Below, piece by piece: positions 18,058 to 27,081 of a stretch of DNA of 64,000 bases. The translations under genes and the position numbers were made by a program. The notes beneath the pieces were generated by a model. The model was not told the DNA's origin. It was given only the letters and a program-made list of their open reading frames with translations, and searched no databases. Every line of letters begins with the position of its first letter. Position 1 is the first letter of the stretch. Source of the DNA: DASQPR01 sp963836775 (GTDB lineage: Bacteria; Actinomycetota; Actinomycetes; Mycobacteriales; Micromonosporaceae); the NCBI GenBank assembly GCA_963836775.1, contig CAWIKR010000003.1, positions 3,706,210-3,770,209 of the forward strand, given 5' to 3'.

Positions 18058-19248
18058 TCACGACAGCGCGGTTCCGCGAAGGTACACAGCCCGAATGCGA
18101 TGCAGCGCGTCCAGGTCCTGGCGCGGGTCGCCGTCGACGATCAGCAGGTCGGCGTCGTATCCGGTAGCGATGCGGCCCTTGCGGTCGCCGAGCCCACAGG
18201 CGGTCGCGGCGGCGGAGGTGCTCGCGCGTAACGCCCCGGCAGGCGTCATACCGACTATGGTGGCCATCTTGATCGCCCATGGCAGCACGTCGTGGGGTTT
18301 CGCCGGCGCGATACCGGCGTCACTGCCGATAACCAGGGTGGCGCCGGACTCGTATAGCCGCCGCGCATTAGCTATGAGCTTCGGCAACCGGTCGGCGATC
18401 TGCGGCGGCAGACCGCTGGCGCCAGCCTTCGCACCGAGCGTCAACCCCAGGGTCACCGGCCGGGCGGCGAGCAACGCGAACACCACGTCCGGAATGAGGT
18501 CTACGCCACCTGCGGTCATGAACGACACGTGTTCTATGCCGTCCACGCCGGCGTCAAGCGCATCGATGATCGATTGTGTTCCGTGCGCATGCGCGACGAC
18601 CGGCAGGCCGAGGTGGTGTGCCTCGTCGACGACCGTGCGCAGCTCCTCCGCCGAGAACTGGGATTGTTCCATCCGGGTGCCCGGGGTGAGGGGTCCGCCG
18701 CTAGCCATGATCTTGACGACGTCGGCACCACGGTCGGCGTGCTCGCGTACCGCCTGTTCGAGATCCGCGCCGCGGACGCCTCCGCCGAGATAGTGACAGT
18801 GACCGTCCGGAGTGGTAATGGGTGGCCCCGCCATAACCATCGTCGGCAGCGTGTGGTCCGACCGCACCGCCTCTCGCAGTCCCAGCGACAGGTAGTTTCG
18901 ATCACCCAGGTCGCGCACGGTGGTGATGCCGGACCGGGCGGCGGTCCGGGCGGCCGCGGCCATCGCCGCCAACGCGGCGGCGTCGTCCCGATCGGCGAGC
19001 CGTCGGACCGGATCCGCAGACGCGTCGAACGCCAGGTGAACATGCAGATCGATCAGACCTGGAAGTATCGTCGCGGCACCGAAATCGATCACTCTGGCAC
19101 CAGCTGGCGGCGCCAGATCCGCTCCGGCTGCCAGCACCGTGCCGCCGTCGATCAGGACCGTTGGGTTCGCGACGAAATCGAGATCGACGCCATCAAAGAA
19201 CCACGCCGCCCGCAGCGCCAGAAGGTTCGGCGAGTTGGTCATGCGCAT
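18058..19248 (-). CDS. Metal-dependent amidohydrolase (prolidase/imidazolonepropionase-like)
   Basis: The 396-residue enzyme has the amidohydrolase pattern: metal-binding GLIDLHVHLAFD, a carboxylated-Lys candidate in VVKIMASGGPL, histidines in VVAHAHG and IEHVSF, and the final Asp in VIGSDAGIAP. This subgroup includes Xaa-Pro/Xaa-Arg dipeptidases and other cyclic amide hydrolases; exact substrate cannot be read. ATGs at 19248 and 19242 are both possible. It is the last gene of the ATPase-SBP-permease operon, 60 bp after the permease, so the imported solute is probably its substrate or a precursor, such as an amide or peptide rather than a simple sugar. Confidence 0.85.
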   Translation of the reverse strand: MRMTNSPNLLALRAAWFFDGVDLDFVANPTVLIDGGTVLAAGADLAPPAGARVIDFGAATILPGLIDLHVHLAFDASADPVRRLADRDDAAALAAMAAAARTAARSGITTVRDLGDRNYLSLGLREAVRSDHTLPTMVMAGPPITTPDGHCHYLGGGVRGADLEQAVREHADRGADVVKIMASGGPLTPGTRMEQSQFSAEELRTVVDEAHHLGLPVVAHAHGTQSIIDALDAGVDGIEHVSFMTAGGVDLIPDVVFALLAARPVTLGLTLGAKAGASGLPPQIADRLPKLIANARRLYESGATLVIGSDAGIAPAKPHDVLPWAIKMATIVGMTPAGALRASTSAAATACGLGDRKGRIATGYDADLLIVDGDPRQDLDALHRIRAVYLRGTALS

Positions 19249-19308
19249 GGTGTCCGCCGATCGGTCCGCCGATCCACTCGCAACGCAACGGCAGTAGTCA
19301 TTTGCGCC

Positions 19309-20202
19309 CTACTTGACCGACCCCGCCATCACGCCCTGGACGAAGAACCGCTGGAAGGCCAGAAAGACGATGAGCGGTATGACGAGGGATAGGAACGCTC
19401 CGGGTGCCAGGACATCGATGCTGCTCCCGAACTGGCGGGTCTGGCTGGCCAGCGCGACCGTGATCGGCTGACTCGACTGGTTGCTGAACACCAGGGCAAC
19501 GAGCAGGTCGTTCCACACCCAGAGGAACTGGAAGATGAACAGCGACGCGATGGCCGGCAGCCCGAGGGGCAGGACGACTCGGAAGAAGACCCGTCCCTCT
19601 CGAGCGCCGTCCATCCGCGCCGCTTCCAACAGGTCGCGCGGAATGCCGGCGAAGTAGTTGCGCAGCAGGAAGACGGCGAACGGCAGTCCGAAAGCGACGT
19701 GGAAGATCACCACTGACAGAATGGTGCCGGATATGCCGAGCAGCGAGTACAGCTTGACAACTGGGATTAAAGCGATCTGGATCGGGATCACCAGCAGTGC
19801 GACGACACCGAGAAATATCCAGTCACGGCCGGGAAACTCCATCCACGCGAATGCGTACCCCGCGGCCGACCCGATGAACACAACGGCGAGTGAGGCCGGC
19901 AGGGTGATCAAGATCGTGTTGAGGAACGACGAGGTGAACGTGTTGTTCTGCAGCAGTGCGGTGTAGTTGTGCACGGTCAACTGCGCAGGATGTGCGATCG
20001 CGTACCACCACCCGCCGTTGGCGTACTGCGCCGGATCGCGCAGCGATTCGACCAGCAGGCCGAACGTCGGGATCAGCCAGATCAGCGCGATGATGATCAA
20101 GCCGATGCGCAGCGCCCCGCCGCTGGCGCGGTCTGTGATGCGGCGGCTCAGACTGCGGTTACTGGCACCGGTGACGATGTCGGATCCGGCGGCCCCGGTC
20201 AT
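19309..20202 (-). CDS. ABC transporter permease (MalG type)
   Basis: The 297-residue permease shows the first helix LRIGLIIIALIWLIPTFGLL, further helices, and the EAA loop DLLEAARMDGAREGRVFFRV. The ATG at 20202 overlaps the upstream permease stop by 4 bp (ATGA). It forms the channel with the unusual 462-residue permease encoded upstream. Confidence 0.9.
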   Translation of the reverse strand: MTGAAGSDIVTGASNRSLSRRITDRASGGALRIGLIIIALIWLIPTFGLLVESLRDPAQYANGGWWYAIAHPAQLTVHNYTALLQNNTFTSSFLNTILITLPASLAVVFIGSAAGYAFAWMEFPGRDWIFLGVVALLVIPIQIALIPVVKLYSLLGISGTILSVVIFHVAFGLPFAVFLLRNYFAGIPRDLLEAARMDGAREGRVFFRVVLPLGLPAIASLFIFQFLWVWNDLLVALVFSNQSSQPITVALASQTRQFGSSIDVLAPGAFLSLVIPLIVFLAFQRFFVQGVMAGSVK

Positions 20203-21587
20203 GGCTGCTCCCTGCGGAATCTTCTGATGTTGAACGCCATCGCCGGCAGCACGAGCACCACCAGCAGCACACCGATCGCGCTGGCCAGGCCGTAGCGTTG
20301 TACGCCGAACGCGTTGTACAGCGATACCGCGAGGACGTCGGCGTAGGCCCCGTTCGCGCCCGCGCCCTGCGAGATGATGAAGACCAGGTCGAAGATCTTG
20401 AGGACGTTGATCACCAGCGTGACGAACACGACCAGCAGTACCGGAGTCAGCAGTGGTGCGGTGATGCGCCGGAACACCTGCCACTCCGTGGCGCCGTCGA
20501 TGCGGGCCGCCTCGAGCGCATCACGTGGGATCGCCGCCATGCCGGCGGCCAGCAGGACCATCGCGAAGCCGGCGTAAACCCATAGGTAGGAGACGATGAT
20601 TGCCGGTGTGATCAGATTGGGGCCCAGCCAGGAGAAGCCGGCGAATGGCTTGGCAAAGTTGCTGGCCGGCAAGCGCAGCTGGAACTTCCCGGATGTCTGG
20701 TCAGGGAAGTCGAATGCGCCGGTTGGGCCCGCTTTAGTCGTCGCGACGACACGACCGTTCTGCACGGCCTGGACCGTCATGCCCGGCAGGCCGTACTCGC
20801 CTTGATCGATCTTTCCGATGGCGCCGCCGCCGCCCCGGCGGAAGTCATTCCAGACCACACCATGCAGGCCCGTGGCACCGGCGGCCGGCGCCGCCGACCG
20901 TGCCGACTGCGGTGGCGAGGCCAGATTCAGGCCAGTCATCGGCAACAACACCGTCGTGCCCGGCGTCACCGGGGACCGCGTGGTGTAGCCGGCGGTCGCG
21001 GAGCCGGTCAGCACCTGGTCGTTGCGCGGGTGCACGCTCGGGTACGCGCTGGAACCGACGAAGGTGTCATGTACGCCGATGGTGACCGCATTGGCCAGGC
21101 CGCGGCTAGGCTGGTCGGCATAGATCAGCTCGAATGTGATGCCGGATGCCAAGAAGGAGATCGCCATCGGCATGAACAACACGGTCTTGAACGCCTTCGA
21201 CCATCTGATCCGCTCGGTCAGCACCGCGAAGATCAGCCCCAGGATCGTGACCAAGGTCGGCGCGACCACGACCCAGATGACGTTGTTCTTGACCGCGCGG
21301 AGCATCGAGGGATCGGTAAAGATCGTCTTGTAGTTATCGACCCCGGCAAAAGAACCGACCGTGCCGGCCGCGCCGTCGCCGAACAGACTCCGGATGATCG
21401 TGTAGATCAGCGGATACACCAGGATCGCGCCCAGCAGGACGGCGGCCGGCCCCAGGAAGATCACCGCGAGCCAGCGGGTCTCGCCCGGCCGCCGGGGTGG
21501 CTTAACCCGCCCGGCAATGGCCAGCCCCGGGGCCTCGACGACCGGCCCGCGCGCGCCAGTCTCCGCTACCGGTTCGTCGGCGGTCAT
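20199..21587 (-). CDS. ABC transporter permease (MalF type) with inserted extracytoplasmic domain
   Basis: At 462 residues this permease is about 150 longer than its usual 300. After four helices (about residues 40-155) comes an insert spanning about 157-325, before the remaining helices and the EAA loop DALEAARIDGATEWQVFRRI (about 356-375). Residues 241-310 (LHGVVWNDFRRGG, EYGLPGMTVQAVQNGRVV, GAFDFPDQTSGKFQLRLP) match the pattern of SdrD-B/carboxypeptidase-regulatory-like beta sandwiches. Placement between helices implies the domain faces outwards, where it could touch the binding protein or cell wall. GGGGAGG precedes the ATG. The helices and insert are seen; the role is inferred. Confidence 0.88.
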   Translation of the reverse strand: MTADEPVAETGARGPVVEAPGLAIAGRVKPPRRPGETRWLAVIFLGPAAVLLGAILVYPLIYTIIRSLFGDGAAGTVGSFAGVDNYKTIFTDPSMLRAVKNNVIWVVVAPTLVTILGLIFAVLTERIRWSKAFKTVLFMPMAISFLASGITFELIYADQPSRGLANAVTIGVHDTFVGSSAYPSVHPRNDQVLTGSATAGYTTRSPVTPGTTVLLPMTGLNLASPPQSARSAAPAAGATGLHGVVWNDFRRGGGGAIGKIDQGEYGLPGMTVQAVQNGRVVATTKAGPTGAFDFPDQTSGKFQLRLPASNFAKPFAGFSWLGPNLITPAIIVSYLWVYAGFAMVLLAAGMAAIPRDALEAARIDGATEWQVFRRITAPLLTPVLLVVFVTLVINVLKIFDLVFIISQGAGANGAYADVLAVSLYNAFGVQRYGLASAIGVLLVVLVLPAMAFNIRRFRREQP

Positions 21588-21623
21588 AGCCTCCCCTTCT
21601 CGCGTCAGGCCGTGGGCGGCTCA

Positions 21624-21660
21624 CGATGATGGGCGCCCGCGGGGCGGGCGCCCATCGTCG
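21624..21660. terminator. Hairpin between binding-protein and permease genes
   Basis: A 17-bp stem with one mismatch (CGATGATGGGCGCCCGC and its partner) and a GGG loop starts right at the binding-protein stop codon. A partial terminator or mRNA-stabilising stem here would favour excess binding protein over permeases, as known for maltose-type operons. An analogous stem sits after the binding-protein gene at 42.8 kb. Confidence 0.7.
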
Positions 21661-23019
21661 TCACCAGCCGGTCACCGCGTTGGCGTCCTTCTCCAGTTGA
21701 GTCTGCGTAGCCGAGACGTTGCCGGTCTTCAGGAAGTTCTGCAGATCGGCCCACTCACCCTTGTTCGGGGTGCCACCGAACGCAGCCGGCGCCTGGTCGG
21801 ACATGTCGAACCGGAAGTTGTCACCGACCTTGATGACCTGCTGTGCTAGGCCGGCCGTCGTGGCGTCCGGATACGCCGACGTATCCAGGTTCTTGTTGGC
21901 CGACAAGAACCCGCTGCCCGGAGCGGAGACCAGCAGCTTGGATGCCTCAGGCGTGGCCAGGAACTGCAGGAATGGCTGCACCGCCGGGTTGGACGTGAAG
22001 GCAACGGCCCAGTCACCAGCCACTTCCAGCACCTCCGGCGAGCCATTGATCGACGGGAACGGGTAGAACTTCGCGTCGACGCCGACCTTCGCCGGATTCT
22101 TGTCGCCGGTGATCGTGGTGGCCACGAAGCTCGCCTCGTAGACCTCCGCGGACGATGGATTCGACTTGAACACGTTGTCGACCGACGAGGTGAACGGGAC
22201 CTTGAGCGCGTTGGCCGGCGAGCCGATCAGCGTCGGGTCACCCCACACCTGCTTGAGAGTGTTCAGCGCGGTCGTGACGGACGGATCGGTCCACGGGATC
22301 TTGTGGTGCGTCAGCTGGTCGTACTTATCCACGCCCGCGGTGCGCAGGTAAACGTTCTCGAACCAGTCGGTGAGCGTCCAGCCGTCACCGCCACCGACCG
22401 AGATCGGCACCGACACGCCGGAGTCGGCGAGCGTCTTAGCGTCCGTCATGAACTGCTGCCACGTGGTCGGCGGCGAGACGCCGGCCGTGTCGAACAGCTT
22501 GGTGTTGTACCAGACGGTCGACTTGTCCGAGGCGTCGACCGGGACGCCGTAGAGCGTGCCGTTGACGGTCGCGAGCTTCGCCCACCCAGGCGAGAAGTTC
22601 GCCGAGACCCCCGACTGGGCCGCTGACGAGACCGGCTTCAGCTTGCCTGCGGTGCCGTACTGCGAGATCGCGCCGGGCAGCGCCAGGATCGCGACATCCG
22701 GCGGGTTTCCGCCATTGACCTTGGCACCCAGGACGGTCGCCTCATCGCCACCCGCGGCGGCCGTGTAGTGAGCGGTGGCGCCGGTTTGCTTATTGAACGA
22801 GTTCAGCACGTTCTGGAACGCGGCCTGCTCGCCGCCGGTCCATTGGCCGAGGATCGTGAATGACTGACCCGCGAGATTGGGTAATGACGGTCCCGCACTC
22901 GGCGTGCTCTTGCTCAACGTCGAGTTGGAACTCGACCCACAAGCGGCCGCGAGGGCCAGGAGTGCTGCCGTGGCTCCGACGGCTACCACTCGCCGGAGCG
23001 TGGACCTTCGTACAGACAT
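21661..23019 (-). CDS. Solute-binding lipoprotein of ABC importer
   Basis: The 452-residue family 1 binding protein starts MSVRRSTLRRVV with a hydrophobic helix and a cysteine at AAACGSS as the lipidation site. Body motifs include GNPPDVAILALPG, GKLKPVSS, VWYNTKLFDTAGV and LEVAGDWAVAFTSNPAVQPF, typical of CUT1 carbohydrate-binding proteins. It lies between the ATPase gene (40 bp upstream) and the permeases. The partner amidohydrolase makes a non-sugar or amidated ligand possible. Confidence 0.9.
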   Translation of the reverse strand: MSVRRSTLRRVVAVGATAALLALAAACGSSSNSTLSKSTPSAGPSLPNLAGQSFTILGQWTGGEQAAFQNVLNSFNKQTGATAHYTAAAGGDEATVLGAKVNGGNPPDVAILALPGAISQYGTAGKLKPVSSAAQSGVSANFSPGWAKLATVNGTLYGVPVDASDKSTVWYNTKLFDTAGVSPPTTWQQFMTDAKTLADSGVSVPISVGGGDGWTLTDWFENVYLRTAGVDKYDQLTHHKIPWTDPSVTTALNTLKQVWGDPTLIGSPANALKVPFTSSVDNVFKSNPSSAEVYEASFVATTITGDKNPAKVGVDAKFYPFPSINGSPEVLEVAGDWAVAFTSNPAVQPFLQFLATPEASKLLVSAPGSGFLSANKNLDTSAYPDATTAGLAQQVIKVGDNFRFDMSDQAPAAFGGTPNKGEWADLQNFLKTGNVSATQTQLEKDANAVTGW

Positions 23020-23058
23020 TGTCTGGCTCCTTTGAACTTGTACGGTGCTCCTTCGACC

Positions 23059-24312
23059 TCAGGCGCCCCATATGGCGGCGCCCGACTCGGGATCGAAGAA
23101 GTGCATGCGGCCGACGTCGACAAGCGTCCGAACCGGGTCCCCGACGGTGACCGTGCTTCGAGGGTTGAAGCGCGCGACGAACGCGGTGCCGTCGTCCTCG
23201 GTGGCCGGAGCGCGACTGCCGGGTGGTGCGGCCGGATCTGAGGGGTCCACTGCGGCCGAATCCGCGGTGCCTACTGCAGCCGTCGCGACGCGGGGTTGCG
23301 GAGCGCCAGACTGGATCCCCTGGGCCGACAGGGACAGGTAGACCATGATGTCGGAACCGAGGGGCTCGACAATGTCGGCGACACCGGACAGGGTGCGCCC
23401 ATCATCGGCGCCGGCGATAGAGGCATCTTCTGCGTCCTCGGGGCGGATGCCGACGGTGACCTGCCGGTCGGCGTACGCGGCCAAACCGGGACGGGCCGCG
23501 AGCACCTCGCGCGGCAGCGTCAACGACTCATTGCCGACTCGAGCCGTGTAGTCCCCCGTGGACTCACGCTCGAGTTTTGCCGAGAGCAGGTTCATTGCGG
23601 GCGAGCCGATGAACCCGGCGACGAACAGGTTCGCCGGCCGATCGTAGAGCTCCTGCGGCGGCGCGATCTGCTGCAGTACGCCGAGTTGCATGACCGCCAC
23701 CCGATGACCGAGCGTCATCGCCTCGATCTGGTCGTGCGTGACGTAGACGGTGGTCGCGCCGAGGTCGCGCTGCAGCCGGCTGATCTCCGCGCGCATCTGA
23801 ACGCGCAACTTCGCATCCAGATTGGACAGCGGCTCGTCCATCAAGAAGGCCTGCGGCTCCCGCACGATCGCCCGGCCCATCGCCACCCGCTGCCGCTGGC
23901 CACCGGACAGGGCGCGCGGCCTGCGATCAAGCTGCTCCGAGAGGCCCAGCAGCGCGGCGGTCTCCTCCACTCGCCGCCTTAGCTCTGGTTTCGGCACTTT
24001 ACGCAACTGCAGACCGAAGCCGATGTTGTCCCGCACGTTCATATGCGGGTAAAGCGCGTAGGACTGAAACACCATCGCGATGTCGCGATCGCGCGGCGGG
24101 ATCGTGTTCACGACCTGGTCGCCGATCCGGACTTGGCCCTCGGTGATGGTCTCCAGACCAGCGATCATCCGCAGCGCGGTCGTCTTGCCGCACCCGGACG
24201 GCCCGACGAGCACGACAAGCTCCCCGTCACCGACCGTGATGTTGAGATCTGTCACGGCCCGTGTGCCATCGTCGTAGACCTTGCCAACGTGGTCGAGGCT
24301 GATCATGGCCAC
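23059..24312 (-). CDS. ABC transporter ATPase (MsiK/UgpC/MalK type)
   Basis: The 417-residue ATPase has Walker A GPSGCGKTT, Q-loop FQSYALYPHM, signature LSGGQRQRVAMGRA, Walker B FLMDEPLSNLDA and H-loop VTHDQIEAM, then a C-terminal TOBE/OB regulatory region. The latter carries an unusual Ala/Pro/Asp-rich insert of about 40 residues (around 335-375). The GTG at 24312 lies about 10 bp after GAGGAGG; an ATG at 24306 is possible but worse spaced. It is the first gene of the leftward operon and the only transporter ATPase in the window, so it may also energise the importers at 7-10 and 43-46 kb, which lack one. Confidence 0.93.
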   Translation of the reverse strand: MAMISLDHVGKVYDDGTRAVTDLNITVGDGELVVLVGPSGCGKTTALRMIAGLETITEGQVRIGDQVVNTIPPRDRDIAMVFQSYALYPHMNVRDNIGFGLQLRKVPKPELRRRVEETAALLGLSEQLDRRPRALSGGQRQRVAMGRAIVREPQAFLMDEPLSNLDAKLRVQMRAEISRLQRDLGATTVYVTHDQIEAMTLGHRVAVMQLGVLQQIAPPQELYDRPANLFVAGFIGSPAMNLLSAKLERESTGDYTARVGNESLTLPREVLAARPGLAAYADRQVTVGIRPEDAEDASIAGADDGRTLSGVADIVEPLGSDIMVYLSLSAQGIQSGAPQPRVATAAVGTADSAAVDPSDPAAPPGSRAPATEDDGTAFVARFNPRSTVTVGDPVRTLVDVGRMHFFDPESGAAIWGA

Positions 24313-24573
24313 AGCGCGACCGCCTCCTCGCAGGTTCCAGCGATGCCAGTCCCGGTAAACAGACTGCTAGGAGGCGTACCCGCGCGGACCAGAATAAAAC
24401 GAGTTCACCCTATTGTTACCGTTTTGAAACTGATCTTCCTTCGGCCCCCATTTAGCCACCTTGTTGCCAATTCGATTGCTAGGCGGCGTGGCGCTGTGGT
24501 CAGCCATCGAAGGTGCCACAGTCAATTACCGCATAGGAGGGACTAGGCCGCCCTCAACCGGTGCCGACGCGGT

Positions 24574-24613
24574 CGTGATCCGGTGGGGATCGTCTGATTC
24601 CCACCGGATCACG
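24574..24613. terminator. Perfect 14-bp hairpin
   Basis: CGTGATCCGGTGGG and its exact complement enclose a 12-base loop. It lies about 260 bp upstream of the ATPase start, next to a decayed LuxR gene, so it probably once terminated a neighbouring transcript. Confidence 0.6.
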
Positions 24614-24615
24614 AA

Positions 24616-24816
24616 GGCTTAGCTGGCGGGAGCTGGAAGTGCTCGGTTTGATCGCGGGGCTGCTCCAACGCCGAGATCGGTGCGGCCCTGTTTCTCGGTG
24701 AACCGACGGTCAAGACGCACGTCGTTCGGGTGCTGTTGAAGCTCGGGCTGCGAGATCGCGTGCACGCGTTGGTGTCTGCCGACGAGTGCGGCCTCGTGCA
24801 GCCCGGCAGCCTGTAG
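24616..24816 (+). pseudogene. LuxR/NarL response regulator, C-terminal HTH remnant
   Basis: The frame begins SWRELEVLGLIA, shifts by one base near 24660, and continues SNAEIGAALFLGEPTVKTHV, LLKLGLRDRVHALV and ECGLVQPGSL up to a TAG at 24816. This is the DNA-binding domain of NarL-type regulators with its usual C-terminal tail. The receiver domain is missing entirely. Confidence 0.75.
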
Positions 24817-24992
24817 ACGGTGTGGCTGCGCTGCGGATGGAAAGTCGATCGACGTCTGTATCGGCGCAGCCACTCTGAGTTTCGCGGTCGCCAGCGAGGA
24901 CGAGATGTCGTTGAGAGCGCCGACAGTCTTAGCGGATCGTCTACGACGATGACGGATAGCCGCGCTGTGTGAAGCCTCTCGACGGGCCGAAT

Positions 24993-25652
24993 CTACTGGG
25001 CAGCCAACGGCGATCGGTCGAAGTTGGCGACCAGCTCATCCGGGTCCGCATACACCTGGGCCATTCCAGCCGAAGCCAATTCGGCTCGGCTGGTGCCGCC
25101 GCAGGTCACTCCGATACACACGACGCCGGCTGTGCGTGCTGCGTGGGCATCCCAGATCGAGTCGCCGACGAACACTGCGTCAACCGCCCGAGCGCCGGCG
25201 CGCTCGAGCGCGGCAACGACGATGTCAGGCGCTGGCTTGCTCGACACGGCATCATCCGCGCTGGTCACATCCGCGATGGCGTCATCGGCATCAATCGCCG
25301 TACGCAGAGCTATCAGCTCCCGCTCCGAGGCCGACGATGCGAGCACTACCCGCAGTCCGCGACTAGCGCACGCTCTCAACATATCGGCAGCACCATGCGT
25401 TGGGCGCAGGCTCGCCCAGTGCACCGCAGCTAGAGCCGAGTGCGCATCGGCGATCGCCTGGTCGTCGCCGCGGTCGCGGTCGGACCCGAGCAGGTGGTCG
25501 ATGATTTTGTCGGCACCCATACCAATCGCTCGGTGGATCCGGTCCATAGGGACCGAATGTCCGTATTCATTCATGGCCTGCCACCAAGCGACGGTATGTA
25601 GATACGTGGTATCTACCAGTGTCCCGTCAACATCTACCAGCGCAGCACGCAT
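24993..25652 (-). CDS. HAD superfamily hydrolase (phosphatase-like)
   Basis: The 219-residue protein has all four HAD motifs: VDVDGTLVDTTY (nucleophile and acid Asp), LASSASE (motif II), SSKPAPDIV (motif III Lys) and VFVGDSIWDAHAA (motif IV). The helical cap between motifs I and II is of the beta-phosphoglucomutase/phosphoglycolate phosphatase kind, so it probably acts on small sugar or glycol phosphates. The ATG at 25652 is used because motif I directly follows it and AGGTGAG precedes it; the frame remains open further upstream. Confidence 0.88.
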   Translation of the reverse strand: MRAALVDVDGTLVDTTYLHTVAWWQAMNEYGHSVPMDRIHRAIGMGADKIIDHLLGSDRDRGDDQAIADAHSALAAVHWASLRPTHGAADMLRACASRGLRVVLASSASERELIALRTAIDADDAIADVTSADDAVSSKPAPDIVVAALERAGARAVDAVFVGDSIWDAHAARTAGVVCIGVTCGGTSRAELASAGMAQVYADPDELVANFDRSPLAAQ

Positions 25653-25861
25653 TCTCACCTGGTCCCCCACCTCTGACTGGCTAAACCCGTTGAGGTACTT
25701 GCGCGCGGTGGTCATAAGTTCCAGAGCCGCGGATCGCACCAGGAAACTGCGTACGGCCGGACTGTCGGTGTTCGCCTAGAAACGTGGTCGCCCGACACTC
25801 GATTACTGCGTCTGAGGCGGGGTAAATCCCAGCCACGGCCACCAATAGTCAGTCGCGGTCA

Positions 25862-26103
25862 GCCAGGACGGACGTCAGCAAGGCGCAGAAGGCTGCTCGA
25901 CAGAAGAAGACCATCAGCAAGCTGCCGAAGAGCACCCATACAGACCTCGGCAAGGAGGGCGCCGCGGTTGCAGCCCGAAAGCGCACTGGATCGAGCGAGC
26001 CGAAGACGCGCGCCGAGCTGTACGAGATCGCGAAACAACGGGACCTACTTGACGGTCTCGGATGGGCCGCGACGAACTGGCGCACGCTCTTGGCATGCAG
26101 TAG
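25862..26103 (+). pseudogene. Rho-N / plasmid-stabilisation-like gene, degenerate
   Basis: The plus strand reads VSKAQKAARQKKTISKLPKS, then AAVAARKRTGSSEPKTRAEL and YEIAKQRDL, after which a frameshift near 26050 leads to RSRMGRDELAHALGMQ and a TAG. The TRAELYEIAKQRDL ... RSRMGRDELAHAL pattern is the Rho-N/SAP helix pair of the intact gene at 13.2 kb. No start codon with a ribosome binding site is found. Confidence 0.6.
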
Positions 26104-26208
26104 TAACGCCCAGACCCGAAGTCGATCAAGATCTGCAGCGGGATCGCTCGAGCCATTTTGTCCGTTGAATACCTGTTTAGCAGCCGCGATAGCGGGCACT
26201 CGCCAACC

Positions 26209-27081
26209 ATGAGCACAGGACTTCGGTGGCCTCGGGCCGCCTTGGACAAGACCGAAAGCTCGACCGCGCTGGACCGGGTCGCGCAGCCGGCCGAGAAGGT
26301 GGTCGACCGCTTGATCAACGGGCGGTTGCGCAGCTTCCTGCACGGCGTCTGGCTGGGACATCCTCTGCATCCGGTGCTGGTCCAGGTCCCGATCGGCGCC
26401 TGGCTGAGCGCCAGTGCGCTGGACCTGGTCCCGGGCACCGGGCCGGCATCCGCGACGCTGATCGCTGCCGGGACCGCAGCCGCCGCTCCGGCCGCCGCGG
26501 CCGGAGCGGCGGACTGGATCACTCTGGCGCCGCGGCAGCGGCGGACCGCGCTACTCCACGCCGGCGCCAATGTGCTGGCCACCAGCCTTCAGGTCGCCTC
26601 ATTGGTCGCGCGCGTGACCGGGCATCCGAGAACCGGTCGGCGGCTGTCTTTAGCAGCGATCGGCCTGGCCGGAGCCGGAGCCTATATCGGCGGCCACCTC
26701 ACGTTCCGGCAGGCCGCCGGTGTCAACGAGGCCGCGCCGCTGGTGTTGCGCGTTTCGGCCGAATGGACTCGCATCTGCGATCTCGACGAACTGACGGGCG
26801 GCAAGCTGACCGTGCGCGACCTGGACGGCGTCCCGGTGCTGCTGACCCGTGACGACTCGTCGGAGGTCACCGCACTCATCGCGGTCTGCGCCCACCACGG
26901 CGGACCCCTCGGCGACGGAACTGTCGCTGATGTCGATGGCGCAGAATGCGTCATCTGCCCATGGCACGGTTCCGCGTTCCGTCTCAGCGACGGTGCGGTG
27001 CGGCGCGGACCCGCTGCGAGTGACCAGCCGAGGCTCCAAAGCCGGGTCCGTGCCGGCCACGTCGAGATAGCCGCGCGTTAG
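26209..27081 (+). CDS. Rieske [2Fe-2S] protein with DUF2231-like membrane domain
   Basis: The protein (about 290 residues from the ATG at 26209) has an N-terminal part with GVWLGHPLHPVLVQVPIGAW and four hydrophobic segments, the pattern of DUF2231 membrane proteins. A Rieske domain follows from about residue 185, with CAHHGGPLGDG and CPWHGSAFRL supplying the Cys-His pairs for the 2Fe-2S cluster. It probably moves electrons at the membrane, partner unknown. An upstream TTG (26158) keeps the frame open but adds nothing recognisable. No neighbour suggests an operon. Confidence 0.88.
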   Translation: MSTGLRWPRAALDKTESSTALDRVAQPAEKVVDRLINGRLRSFLHGVWLGHPLHPVLVQVPIGAWLSASALDLVPGTGPASATLIAAGTAAAAPAAAAGAADWITLAPRQRRTALLHAGANVLATSLQVASLVARVTGHPRTGRRLSLAAIGLAGAGAYIGGHLTFRQAAGVNEAAPLVLRVSAEWTRICDLDELTGGKLTVRDLDGVPVLLTRDDSSEVTALIAVCAHHGGPLGDGTVADVDGAECVICPWHGSAFRLSDGAVRRGPAASDQPRLQSRVRAGHVEIAAR

